Notes under the pieces: model-generated
What the model was told of the DNA's origin: nothing
Databases searched by the model: none
What the model saw: only the letters and a program-made list of their open reading frames with translations
Origin: Crotophaga sulcirostris
Taxonomy: Eukaryota > Chordata > Aves > Cuculiformes > Crotophagidae
Assembly: GCA_013397455.1 (NCBI GenBank)
Contig: VYZB01000341.1
Coordinates: 212,483 to 276,482, forward strand
DNA: 64,000 nucleotides
Reading direction: 5' to 3'
In this document: piece by piece, positions 51,085 to 63,700 of the stretch
Layout: every line of letters begins with the position of its first letter
Numbering within the stretch: the stretch's first letter is position 1
Program-made: the position numbers and the translations under genes

Positions 51085-51152
51085 GAAAACAAACAAACCA
51101 ACCAAACCACTAAAACAAAACAAAACAATCAAACCCCAAAACAAAACTCTGA
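51085..51152. repeat. Low-complexity CAAAAC/CCAAA tract
   Basis: Purine-rich A/C-only simple sequence built from AAAC, CAAAC and CCAAA units. A mirror-strand G/T tract of the same type lies at 51858-51906. Confidence 0.75.
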
Positions 51153-51857
51153 CATTTCCCAGAAATCAATGCAAATTATTCTAGTCCTTCACTGCTATGG
51201 GTTCCAGCCTTTACCTATGTAGCAGTAGATGAAGAGACAGCTTTTATCTGCAGAATAATGTTAGGTCTCTTGCTTTATGGATGGAGATGGGCTTGAACAA
51301 TCCATCAACTCTGCAGAAACACAGAGCGGTACCTAAGTGACGTACGGCTCACAACTTCAGACTTGGCATGTCAGTTTAAAACCTAAACAGAATGCCTTTT
51401 GCCTAAATCCTCAATAAACAAGCACATCAACTTTTAAAAAAATAAATATTATAGGGATTTTGGAAGCTGAATCAATTAGAAAAACTGCCACATTATCACT
51501 TGAATAAATAATACAAAATACTAGTAGAACACCCATTCTACAAAATATGACGAAACCAGCAAGTTCCTAAGGAATTACAAAATCTAAGCAATCTATTTGT
51601 TCTTGGTACATTTTTGCATTTACATTTTTGGTTTAAGCCAACTGTTCACATCCTGCTAGGAGAACATCGGATTTTTCCTGCTGTTGCATCTCTTTCACTG
51701 GCTCTTTTACACGAAAGACCAATAAATTTATGACATTTGCTTCTAGCATAGTTATAAAAGAGACTAATACGTGTAGGCTTCTAAATTTTGCAGCTCAGTA
51801 CAAGTTTTTTTTAATTACTTTTCCCCATGTTTGGTTTGCTGAGAATTCTGGCATTCT

Positions 51858-51906
51858 TTCGGTTTTGGTGGTTTGGTTTTGGTTTTTTGTTTGGTTGGTT
51901 TTTTTG
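51858..51906. repeat. Low-complexity G/T tract
   Basis: Sequence of only G and T with GGTTTTGG and GTTTGGTTGG units, the reverse complement type of the A/C tract 700 bp earlier and of the one near 53986-54016. Confidence 0.75.
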
Positions 51907-52947
51907 ACAAACCACTGATCTCCCCTAAATTTGCTACGGCTTCCAGCTTCTGTCTGTTCAGGATGTCTTTATGTTGCAAACTCTCTAAGCAAATCTTATT
52001 TCTCTTTAATCCGGTTCTACATTGAAGAGGTTGATTTTGTAATTCAAAAAATTCCAAGAGAAAACTCCAATCAGACGCAGCACAGATGGGAAGTGAAGGG
52101 AATCTCTGAAAAAACAGAGACTTTTTTGTGCCATCATCCCAAGAAGTGAAAGCAGTGCTTAAGGTCTCTGACCCGTTGGTATTTATACCAGTCACTTTGA
52201 ATAATCAACAGTACTCATGGATTTGTGGAGTTCAGATGCTCTTTGGTCTAGGAAAGGTCAACAGCCCTTTCTAGTGCTCAGATCACCATCAGAGCCAGGA
52301 GTAACATGGACTTGCCAATTTTAAGAACCTACAGGGACTGGCTTTCTAAAAGAATATTACTGTGTGCTGCCTGTGACAGGGAGGTCCTGTAGTCACTAGA
52401 AACAAGGTTCTACACAAATGTCACATCACGACAGAACAAAACTCTCTAGGAATTAGTAAAAAGGGGAAAAAAGTTGCTCTAATTCCCTTCTCAGCCACAG
52501 GTTATTTTCAAGATTTTACCCATTCGTTCTGCACCTGGTCTGGAGTCACAAAGTCTCCCTCTAGTTAAGTCAATGATTTTACATGTGTTTTCTCTCTTCA
52601 TCATCACCCTCACATTCAATTTTACATTGCCCCACATACAAAACTGCTATTCTTTGCTTATTTTGTGAAAGTATCTGTCCAATGATTGTTTGTAATGCTC
52701 TGCCGCACAGAGCCCAACCCTTGACTGAAGACCCTGTTGTCAAAACAGAATTCATTGTTATTTATTACTCAATATCTCCTAGGTACCTACACAAATACAG
52801 TCCAGAAAAAAAACCAACAACCTGTTGAATCTGAATAGACAGAAATATCTTAATGTGTCATCCAAAACAGTTGGTTGAATAACCTTCATTTGTACTTATC
52901 TTGCACACATTAAAGAATGGGGATTATATATTCTGTATTTTGGACAC

Positions 52948-53670
52948 TGTCTCGGGACTAATCATGTTCAGTGTTTTAATTAATGAAATCACAAAAATTA
53001 TGAGAGTGATGATACAATTAGATAAGAAAAAGTTAAGTGGATACAATATAGAAGGAGTAACAGAAATACGCCAAAGATGAATAAAACTAAGTGGAAAATA
53101 ACACAACAGTAACACAAGTTCTGTGGCATAGTGGAAGCCTGTCAACCAAGCAGCCTGGGAGAAGGACTTGGATATACCAGGGAACCATGGGATGACACTG
53201 TGAAAAGGTGCCAGTGTGGAAAGGTTTCCAGTAGAGAGAAAGATAACAAATGTTAGCATCTGTGCCATACACAGCTATAGTAGGGCCTCCTCTGGTACCC
53301 TGTGTAGTTCCTCCTATTCAACAAAGGTCATTCAAACTGGAACAGGCACAGAAAATGACTGAGACGATCAATAAAATCTCAGTTTACAGGTGACAACAAA
53401 CAGACTTGGTTTGTTTAACCTAGCAAATCAAAAGCTGAGAGAAGTTACTTTCTATAAAAACAGTAGAGAGAACAGAATAGAGAAAAACTATTTTAGTTAA
53501 GAGAATAATGTTGGCACAAGAATACATGTGTAGAAATTGGCTACGAGTAAGTTTAACAAAAAAAAAAGGTGAAAATTCCTGGCAGTTGGAGCAGACAGAT
53601 TTTGGAACAGCCTTCGACTCACAGTAGCAGGGCACAAAATACCACTATGACCTAGTTCAACAGGAAAACT
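52948..53670 (+). mobile_element. Ancient CR1 LINE fragment (ORF2 and 3' end)
   Basis: Sense-oriented and heavily decayed, but collinear with old amniote CR1. TGTTCAGTGTTTTAATTAAT reflects the LFN-FIND region. GACTTGGTTTGTTTAACCTA and GCAAATCAAAAGCTGAGAG reflect the GLFSLxxQRLR region. ATAATGTTGGCACAAGAATA, AAATTGGCTACGAGTAAGTT and TTTTGGAACAGCCTTC follow, in that order. Indels and stops break every frame. Like the 23985 fragment, it likely predates the bird radiation. Confidence 0.75.
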
Positions 53671-53985
53671 TTGCATGCTTATTATGGTTATTAGAAGATT
53701 TGTCTAAAGGGCACAGGGAACTCCTGCTACTCCTGGTCCAATATCAGATTCTCCCTCAACTGCACCAAGAAGAAAGTGAGTGACAATATTTTCATGCCTA
53801 TATAATGAATACTTGATGCTTCTGCTGTAAAAACAACTTTCTTTTGATTCTTGAGAAATGTCCAACTGATGAATATTAAGATTAAACAGCAAAATTGCAG
53901 TAGGTATCCAGCTTTTCTCAGAAAGGAGAAAACCAGTATGATAAAACTAATGGATTTTGAAATTTTCAAATCCATGAGGCCTTTA

Positions 53986-54040
53986 AAAAAAAAACCAAAA
54001 CCAAAACAAACAAAAATCCACAGAAAACAAACACACACAC
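53986..54040. repeat. A/C-rich low-complexity tract
   Basis: Poly(A) followed by CCAAAACC and AAACAAAC units and a short (AC)n run. Confidence 0.75.
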
Positions 54041-56633
54041 GAAGAAAACTTCACACCATAACCTTCATAATGATCAACCAGTCAATGGAAAAATAAACAT
54101 GTGACAGAAATTGAAAACTACTTAACTAATTTCTGATTTTGAAAGTACAACTGAAACTAGCCAGTTAGAGGAGTATAGTAAGGTGATGCTTTTTTATTTG
54201 GTTTTAGGCAAATGCAAAGCTCACATTCAATTTTTTTCCATGGAACTAACTTTTTAAAAATTAAAGTCATATTTATCACCCGTTGTATGTCTCACCAAAC
54301 CACAGTTTTATCATAAAGAGCTAAACATACAATTCACAATACCCCTCCTCCCCCACAGCCCCAAAACAAGGTAACACTACAAAGATCCCTGTGGTTTCTT
54401 CAAGGTGACTAAAAATTTCTGCTCGAGAGAGAGTTTTTCTTAAGGTTTAACTGTCTGATTACTATGCCACCCCTCTTGGAAAATGAACAGTTCTTAGTCT
54501 CAAGTGGAGCTTCTGTTGAGATTTTAACCTTTACTTATTTGATATAAAGAGGAACAATTACATCTTCACTAAGAAAAATATAGACTGCAGGTGGGAGATG
54601 TCCTGAAATTCAATGAAATTTGTTTCAAAGTGGAAAAACAATGCAATGGAAACTTCGACCATGAGTCCGTTTGCACTTTTGCCTTCTTCAGACAGGATGC
54701 TGAACTCAGCACTGAACACTCTTCTAACTGCAGAGAAGGAAAATTCTAACTGGGACAAATGGCCAGTATAAGAAGAGGAAATGTGGCCAACCTATCATGC
54801 AAAAAAGCAGCAGAGATGCTCACCATGTTAAAGAATCAAAAGACTCAGCTATGAACATTTGAGTTCTACCAGATAAGATATTAATTTTTTCCTAGTAGGT
54901 CTATTACATGACTTGGTTGCTAAAGAGCTTCTAAATTTGTACGATGCAGACCTTACTTAGCTAAAAATACCCCTCAGAGCTAAAAAGTTTCCCTTGCAAA
55001 AAAAAAAAAAAAGATGTAGGAAAATATAAGCATATGAACATAAAAAATGGACTGACTTTGCATTTAATGATGAGAGCAAGGTGACAGAACAGTGAAAACA
55101 CGACTTGCCTGATTTACTGATGACCTCCTGAAGCCCAGTAAGCTAGGCTAGCAGCTGCAAATGTACCATCAGATATAGAGCTACGCAGATGTGGAAAACA
55201 AAGATGTTTTAAAAGTTACCATAAAAGACCTAAAGAACGCACCATATCCAACTCCCCAGTCATTTTCCCAGTACACTATTTCATTTTTTTTAAACAAGAC
55301 CCAACCGGTCTAAGAGAGAATCAACTTTCAATCATGATACGCAGAAAGACAAGATAGAAACAGCCCATCTTTTTTTAAAAAAATTTGTGAAAATCAAGGA
55401 TTATGACCATAAACAGTTACAAAACTTAATATGCAATGTATGCACTGCAAATCCATATGCACTGTAATTTTAGCATCACAAAACTGCCCCTTGTTACACG
55501 CTGCTTTTTCAGCCTATTTTGCATGTGTTAAGGTGGCTGCTATTTTCAAACAAATCTACCAAACTTGAAGGTTTACCAGAGACTTGACAGTGTTATGCTG
55601 TAATAATGAAACAGACATGTTAGTGAGGCAAAATGATAAGAATTTGCCATGATATATGGAAAAATAAGTAAAATTCTGCAGCTGATATTTCTCATTCTCT
55701 GTGTAAAAATAAATTCTAAATGTATTCTATAATCAATATTTTACACTTACGTAGAGTAAAATAGCACATTATTTATACCCTACGCTCTCCTGTTTTCCTT
55801 TTAGCTGATGAATTTGTGCTGAAACATGTCCATCTAATGGAAGCATGATTTTCCATAAGAAATAATTTCTTAACTCCTCCTTTCAAAGGCATATACCAAG
55901 AACAGTTACGTGTCTAGTCATTGTAAGTAAATGTTTTCTGCAAGTGTGAAAAAAATGTGACATGGTGCAGCAGTTCAAGTTCAGTCATTAGCAGAGAAAC
56001 GATGAATAAACATAGTTCTATGTCTGCAATGACAGACACAGATGCATTTTAATGCAGGGATTTTGAAGGGTGTCCATATTATAAGGTTTAAAGACAACTG
56101 GTTTGACCACCAACACTTAGAAGTAAATACAGTTTTCCATAAATACATAATTTTCTTGATTTGAAAAAGAAACTGCAACATATGTTATTTGTTTCTAAAA
56201 TGCAGAACACAAACCTACTTATCTCATAATGCAATTCTTTTCAATAATAAAAAGTATGTTTTTTCAAATATACTCAAAATCTCTTAGTAGCTCAGCATGG
56301 ATTTTTTTTTTTTTTAAATGAGGACAACCAGCTAATATTATTACAGTTGATCACTCACTAAACCAAACCAAAGCAACTGACGAACAAATAAGAACCTGCA
56401 CCTGCAGCCAACGTTTTTGTTTGCTGCCTATCCCAAAACATTGCCTGTTCTACATGTCCCTTCCTGCCTGGTCCCAGTGCTTGCCTTCCTCCATCCCCAG
56501 CACACCCAGTAACTGAGCCGCGTGCTCTGTCACTGCTGAAGCTCCCAAGCCCAGGTTGCTATTCCGTTACCCCTCCCCCAGTGCTAACATACCCCCTAAG
56601 GTATCCAATTGCTTCCCCTGCTGCAAAACACTG

Positions 56634-56664
56634 GTTGCTAGGAGAAATGCTACTGCTTGGCAAC
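56634..56664. promoter_or_regulatory. Candidate paired RFX half-sites in the TTC7B intron
   Basis: GTTGCTAGG at 56634-56642 and GGCAAC at 56659-56664 form inverted X-box half-sites separated by about 19 bases. They sit at the edge of a GC-richer, C-rich patch (56400-56650) in an AT-rich intron. The spacing is wider than in a canonical X-box, so binding of one dimer is doubtful. Motif evidence only. Confidence 0.25.
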
Positions 56665-58926
56665 AGATTTTTTAAAACAACAACTTTGGCTTCGTTACTC
56701 AGGGAACTTTACGTTGTCAGTATGAAATAACGAACGTGCGTGGTCGTTAGTGCATCTGTGTATTTATAACCCCCTTGAAAAAGACTGACCCCTTCCAACA
56801 GGGATGTGTTTGCCTTTTAGTTCATTACTGCTCACAGCTGATACTGCAGAGAGGTTCAAAATTGAAAGGGTGGTTGGTTGTTTTTTTTTTTTTTTAAATT
56901 GCTGATCAGAGCCTTCCACCAAGACAGAAGCTCTTGGGAGACTTCTTTTCCTGTTAAGACAACGCGATCTTGCAATAGTCTGCTATAATTCTGATTTACA
57001 CTACGTGAACATCTTGTAAAAACACAGCATGACCACCATGTTATATTGTGAAAACTAATTTGACTACAGTAAGCACACCGGAAAAAAATAAAACTCTTTA
57101 CTAATAGAGTGAAACAGCTAGTGAATTTGGAGATTACCTAACTTTTTATTTCCATCTGAAAATTGTACTGAGGTTCTTATTTCATATGCTGTATTTACAA
57201 ACACAGTAAAACAATAACTATTCTCTCTTCGGAAGACAAATGGCTGCAGCTCTGGCAACTACTGCATCACCTTTGGTATCAGGCATTAATTAGCACAATC
57301 TTAGTCCTCAGAGTATGACCAGTCCTGAATTTGGAGTTCTTGTCATCTGGTGCAAATGCTTTACATTTCCTCCCAGCTGTGACACCATGAGGTGACACTG
57401 AAGTGTAGGTGATTCTTCTTTTGATCATCTCCCTCCACCCGGCAGCCCAGCAGCACTGTACCTTCCCTTGTTTCCCTCCTAGCACTGAAGCACATTAGGG
57501 TCTTCTCACCTTTCCCAAAAATAAGAGGATTTCACAGATGTATAGTATTCTTCAAGTACACGCACCTGCGATGAAAAATGGTGCTGGAGGCCACAGCCAG
57601 TGCTGTTTATGGATTGTGCCCATAGTAATTGCTTAATTCAGGATACTCTTGTGTATCATCATACATACACTCACCCCTTTTTCCCTATGTAGGCATATAA
57701 GAGACATAAATGCATTATCTAATTTCAGTATACTCACTATTGAAATCCTACTATATTATCAGTCTAATCTGTGGCTGTATTTCAACACTGCTGGTTTCAA
57801 AAGCACAGTTAGGTTTACTACTGCGTCATTTTGCTACCTACAGAGACTCCTAGGTACTGTTTGTTATTGATGTCATTATTTCCACAGTTCTGAGTGAAAG
57901 GGTAGGAAGTAGAGAAAATCGTTTTTCTGTTATTCAAGACTTAGGACTAACATAAAAGTGTTTTCAACATCTAAAATAGGAAAAGAGATCCCAAATCCTC
58001 CAAAAAATATACAAGTGCAGAACAGGCTAGAGAAACAGAAAACCTCACATCAAGATTCTCTGAGGAGCCTCAAAGTCATCCCACTGAGTCATTATTCAAG
58101 CATTCGAGCAAAAGCTGGATCTTTTACAAGAAACGAGGACACTAGGAATTCAGTGTCCTTACTCCACTGCCTAAAGCCTAGATTTCCATTTAATACACCT
58201 AAAGGTTCCTGACTTTGAAAGCTTGTGCTCCATGCAAAAATATGATAATGTCAAGAAATAAATGTTCTTCTGTCCCTGAGTCAACAAATGATACAATTAG
58301 AATATAAATAATAAGAAACAGCAAGTACTTTTTAAGAAGCTGTTTTTCATTAATGATGGCCTTTCTATAAAATCACAATGAAAATACTGGTGGTATGTGA
58401 CTTCTGGAAATAGTAATTAGAAAACTGATCAAATGTTCTAATGAAGAAATCAATGCAAAGTCAGGGGAATAGTCCATGTATCGAAGAAAAAAAAAAATCA
58501 GAGTTACAGATCCAGTACTAGGTTCTCTGGCTAAAATTTATAATTAATAGAACTGCCACAGTCCAAATTGAGCACCTTAGAGATCTTTAGCTAGATTGTC
58601 ACTATACTGAAAGCTAGTACTTGTAGTCCATACTTGTACACACTCAATACGATAGAAATTAGCACTCACTTGTCTGAACTTTTGAGACTGGAAAAAGGAA
58701 TCAGAAGTGAATGATAATTTTTTGAAGTACCTTTTCTGCATTTATGCATATGCATTTCTCTCAAATATTCTGACCAATGCTGTATTAAATATTCAGAGAC
58801 AGAATAACAGTGTAAGGAAAAAGATGACCAGTCCTTTCATTACTAAAATAAAACAGATAGTCAAAGATTAAAGCACATTATTCACATTTTTCTTCTTTTT
58901 GCACTTAACCAAAGAGACTTTTGCAT

Positions 58927-59254
58927 ATCACAGTATCACAGTATTATAAGGTTGGAAAGGACCTCTGAGGTCATCGAGTCCAACCTAGAACCCAACACCA
59001 ACATCAACCCATCATTTAAGCCCTGGCACTGAGTGCCTCAGCCAATCTCCTCTTAAACACCTCCAGGGTCGGCGACTCCACCACCTCCCTGGGCAGCGCA
59101 TTCCAATGGCCAATCACCCTTTCAGGGAAGAACTTGTTCCTAGTATCAAGCCTAAACTTTCCCTGACAAAGCTTGAGTCCATGTCCTCTAGTTCTGTCAC
59201 TGGTCACCTGAGAGAAGAGACCAACCCCTGCCTGACTACAACCTCCTTTTAGAA
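58927..59254 (-). mobile_element. CR1 LINE, 3' portion with intact-looking ORF2 C-terminus
   Basis: Reverse-oriented, in the same sense as TTC7B. The minus frame reads [20 protein letters not shown], then [20 protein letters not shown] and a C-terminus ending [12 protein letters not shown] with a stop, matching the CR1 ORF2 end without a break. The UTR has GGTTCTAGGTTGGACTCGAT and a TACTGTGATACTGTGATAT tail. It is 5'-truncated near the GGxxGLVSSLR region. The open frame and regular tail mark it as one of the younger copies. Confidence 0.95.
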
Positions 59255-59459
59255 GGAGGTTTTGTTAACTTAGATTTCACCAACTATTACTGGACTAACG
59301 ATTTCTTATTTCATCTACTAGTTCATCCAGAATTCTGGCCAATTCCTCCAACACTCTTCCACCAGTAAGCACTTGCCACCATTTCTATACTTCCTTTTCC
59401 ACTACTAATTTTACCTTTGCCATCCATGACAAATGTCACAGTGCTGTTAAAGAATAAGG

Positions 59460-60760
59460 TAAAATACGAGTTTAATGCAGTTATGGACTTTTTACAAACT
59501 GTTACCCATCACTGCACTGATTGACACAGCATGTTAACTCATATGCTGTGGTTGGTTTATGGCTCTTGAAATCCATTTTCCAAACTGTATAATAAATTAG
59601 TGTATGAGATAAGAATCTGCAGAGAAAATGTAATTCCAAATGCCGTTTCTCTCTCGGTCCTTTCCTTTGGTTTACTATTGTCAGCCGACAGGCAGCTGAA
59701 ATAGATTTGAATCCTGATTCCCAGAGTGCCAGAATCTTGTCCATTTGAGTCTCTTTTCTAGTTCACTGGAGCACAGTTGGCAGGAAGAACAGAAGAATGG
59801 CAGAAAAGGCACTCCCACACAAAGCTAGGATTTGATCAGAACAAGCAAACTGGGAAATTAATGCTCAATAAGTGAAGGGCTGAAATGCAGAGTGGCAGCT
59901 TCCATTTTCAAGGATGAGAACTACAGCAACAGCGTGGGTTTGGTGGGGAAGAAGGGAATTCTGGAACTTAAGGCAGCTGCTGAGTGTGGGGTGAGATAGA
60001 AACATTTCCTACCCACTATTGTGTTAAACATGCATGGATTTTATCTTTGGCAAAGATACACAGATATAAAAGTTACATTAAATCAAATGTAATGCACACA
60101 GCAGAGATGCTATACCTACTAATGAAACTTCCCCCAATTTTAGGAAGCTTAGGGTTTGATACGGCAGCAAATGAGATGGCTTTGGATGCCCAAGCTAAAG
60201 CTACATCACTTATTTTCAACAGAGATCACCAGCTTCTCACACTATCATATCACAATTTTAAAGGAAATTAAGTTTGACGTGTCAATTACTTTAATAGATC
60301 TGAAGCTTTTCGTACTGTTTTAGACTTTATATCAAGAACAGTTATTTCTGGCAACTGTAACCTACCAAATTGTGGCTAGGCATTCAATTAACATGACAAA
60401 GCATCATCACAGACTGCATTTGTGTCATAGCATTTCACAGCCCTCTGGTAAGTCTTTGGGTCCGTGACCCTCATAATACCATCTGCCCCAATGCCGTTGC
60501 GGCTCTCACTTTTTGAAATGGTCATAAATTAAAAATCAGACAGAATCCCAAAGAAGCTACTGTCAGCTGTCAGGACAAACTGTAACAAGGACCATGAAAA
60601 AAATGGAAATCGAAATGGCTCTGCAGCGGACAGAGGTTTGCTTGCTTGTCTTTTGAACATTTGTAACCACTTGACATCTGCCTTTTTTTATTACTTGCCC
60701 CCATTTAGAAAATAAAGGGTTTTGTTTTTAAATAAGAATATACTTTAAGAAACACATTTT
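59460..60760. promoter_or_regulatory. Candidate conserved noncoding blocks in the last TTC7B intron (tentative)
   Basis: Two non-repetitive stretches (about 59480-59770 and 60440-60720) flank an unremarkable middle. They lack repeat signatures and contain CpG retained inside otherwise CpG-poor DNA (for example GCCGTTGCGG near 60494 and GTCAGCCGACAGG near 59682). No exon reading is supported. The call is a composition-based guess that cross-species alignment would settle. Confidence 0.2.
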
Positions 60761-63700
60761 TATTTAAAATTACTTACTTTAAGGTAGCAAAACCACTTAT
60801 CAGCAGAGAAATTTTCATTCAGAAATGAAGGCAAAAGCAGTTGTTCTCCTTTAGTAGGTCAGATAACCTCTGATAGAAGACAAGTATTTTACCAAAGTAC
60901 CTAATAAAACCTTTGTCAATGTAGATTTCGAGTTCTGAAAGCATTTTCACACTGTTATTGTACTGAAGAAATTTCAGGTCTGTGTTATTTTTTTAAAAAC
61001 TTTTTTATTTCCATAGCCCTTTACTAACAAGGTCTAACACTCACTTCACTCTTTTGTCTAAATAAGTTACGCTATCAAGTCATATAGCTAACTAACCAAA
61101 TGCAGCAGAACACATTGTTATCTTCTGGAAATATTCTTAAAACTTTTAACAGCTATGTTTTATAATGACTGCATCATATATCCCTGCAGCAGAGAATTTA
61201 CAAATGGTCACTCTCCTAGGTACTTGCCAATATCTAATAAAAAATTGAAATAATGAAACGAGCTCTGTACTCTTTCATCCCGCCACTATTTTTGTAACAC
61301 TGGCACAAGTCTAAATTGTGTAGTTTTTTACATCATTCCCTCTTCTGTCCAGATAAAATTACCTAAAGAATTTTAAAGATATGAAGGCAAAACTGACAAA
61401 CACGCACATGCAAACAATGCCTGATTTCCTAAGGATATTAAACAGCAAGTTCAATGTGTGTGATGTAAACAGTGCATCGGTAGTGCCTCAGAGATTGAAC
61501 ACACTTACCTACAGCAAATCGTTCCACCAGCATCAGTGATTAAAAAAAGGATCAATGAATTAACACTCAGAAAAAAATTGAACCCAAACGTTAATTCCAG
61601 ATACATCTGTGAAAGAATTATTCATAAGTTCACTTACGAAGTTTAGTTCCTGAGACAAGAGGGAAGCATCTAAAAACTTAGGGATTTTTGAAAGTACTTA
61701 GGAAAAAAAAATAGAAAGATTCAAATGTCTGCATCCTCATGGATCTACTAAACCACATTATACTGCTCAAGTGTCTTGTATAGTGCCTTTCCTTGCTGTG
61801 CTTAGCTTCTAACAGTGTGAACAACGTTCATGTTTTCATATTTCTGCCAAGTAAGTGCTTTGCTAATGAATTGCTTTGCTTGGTTCATCTGAGCAGTACT
61901 GAAAAACCAAAGATTTCTTTCAGGTCAAGTGCTTTATGTGAAGACACGTGGCTCTTGAGTATGAGCACTCCATTTTTAACATCCCAGTGTTCTGCTGGTA
62001 TTTCTTTTCCCTTTCAGTTCTACAACAGTTCTTAAGAAAGAAATGCTCTTTCTAGAAGCAACTTGAAATACAGTGTAAGGGTCATTTCTTGAAAGCCAGC
62101 CTCACTGAAGCACTATGACTTCATCTATTATAATGCAGTATTTCTCAGATTTATGTGAAAAAGTCACATGTATGAACTACATGCTTCAGGTCAGATTAGC
62201 AGAAAGAAGCTGTAATGCGTTGTCATGTACAGAGCTTTCTTAGTTTCAGAAGATTCTGACAAGTGCATCTCAGTACAAAACTATATTAAACCTCAGCATC
62301 TGGGCAATAATGAATATTTACAAGCATTCTGACAAACTTCAAGGTATAAAATTGCCCTCTCTTGTTTACCTCCCACTAATCACAGAGTTATTGTTCGCCA
62401 CCAAACTGATCTCCTTTCCCAGGGGATATCATCTTTCCTTTTTCAGGAAAAAGCTAGCCTGAGAAGTCTTACTCAAAACTATATTTATCTCATACAAAGG
62501 TAATTCCATGAGCGCAAACAACATAACAGCAAAAGGAAATTTATGACATTGGTTCTCCAAATCTGATTCATGCTACACATGAGTAAATATGCAAGAGTAT
62601 ATATGTGCTCACCAGTTCGTGTTAGGGCCTACAATGCCTTCCAGCTTTCTCCAAGGATATAAAAAAAGACAGTGCTTTTTTTGTTCAAACGTGGGTAGGA
62701 GTCTGATTTGTAGGACAGGAGGATGCATCAAAGCATAGGCCTGAACAGAAGATCTGAGAAAAACTGACAATCCATTATAATGAAAGCAGCAATCCTTTTT
62801 CCTTCAGATCTCTATATCCAGACTTCATATTTAGTGCTCGTTTGAAGTTAGTTTTTCTTGAATTTTGAACTTTCTACTGGGTAATAACAAAAGATAAGAA
62901 ACAAAGATCTATGGAAGTATTTTACCTTTATTGCCTATACAAGCACATTACTATAAAACAGTGCTAAGTTTAACTGAGTTCTCAAAATCACATCAAAATC
63001 AATCACAGAAACAAAGTACTGATGTCACAGATACTTCTGAAATGATTTGCTACCTGAACATTCACCTCCTTCACCAACCATCTCAGCTGCAGTGACTTGG
63101 GAAATATTATTTAGCAAATCCAAGATGACACTGACAAAACCTTCAAGAAAGGAGAAGTACTGAAAGCTCTGCAGTGAATTTAAGACAAGGGCCTAATTTT
63201 ACATGGCTCAGCTGAAATTGCTATCAAGGAGCTGCCACATATCCCTTCACTTAAACTGCATGCAAAGGCAATAACTATCAAAAAGATAATTTCCACTGAT
63301 AAATAATAGAGCTTTATTAATCATCTACATTTTAATAGGAGGTCCATGAGTGACAGTACTAAATTTAAATATAAGGGAAAACCCTCCTGAAGTCTGCCAA
63401 CCATTTGCAAGTCAAAACCCACAAGACACCCCACAGGCTCCCTTCAACAGCCAGTGGGAATATTGATGTTGCTGCCCTAACAAGATGGAACGTTACATCG
63501 GAGATCCCCGTGGGGAAAAGGATTTTCTTCAGAGCATAAAGGCACTGGAAAGAATAAGCACAGGAATTAAACATGAGACCCATGAATGTGATGCTCAGAA
63601 TGAGAAAGTGGGAGGCTTCTATTGTATTTAAAGCTAGATGAGTCACAGCATCTACACCTCAGTTTCCCCATTTCTTGACTGGAAATAAATATTATGTGCT

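Noticed and set aside
59016..59207. 63-codon open frame as a host gene
   Set aside because: It is the C-terminus of CR1 ORF2 with its 3' UTR and tail attached.
60150..60240. Frame with a regular alanine-rich stretch (FDTAANEMALDAQAKATS)
   Set aside because: No known family is recognised, it is open on both strands, and no splice sites frame it on either strand.
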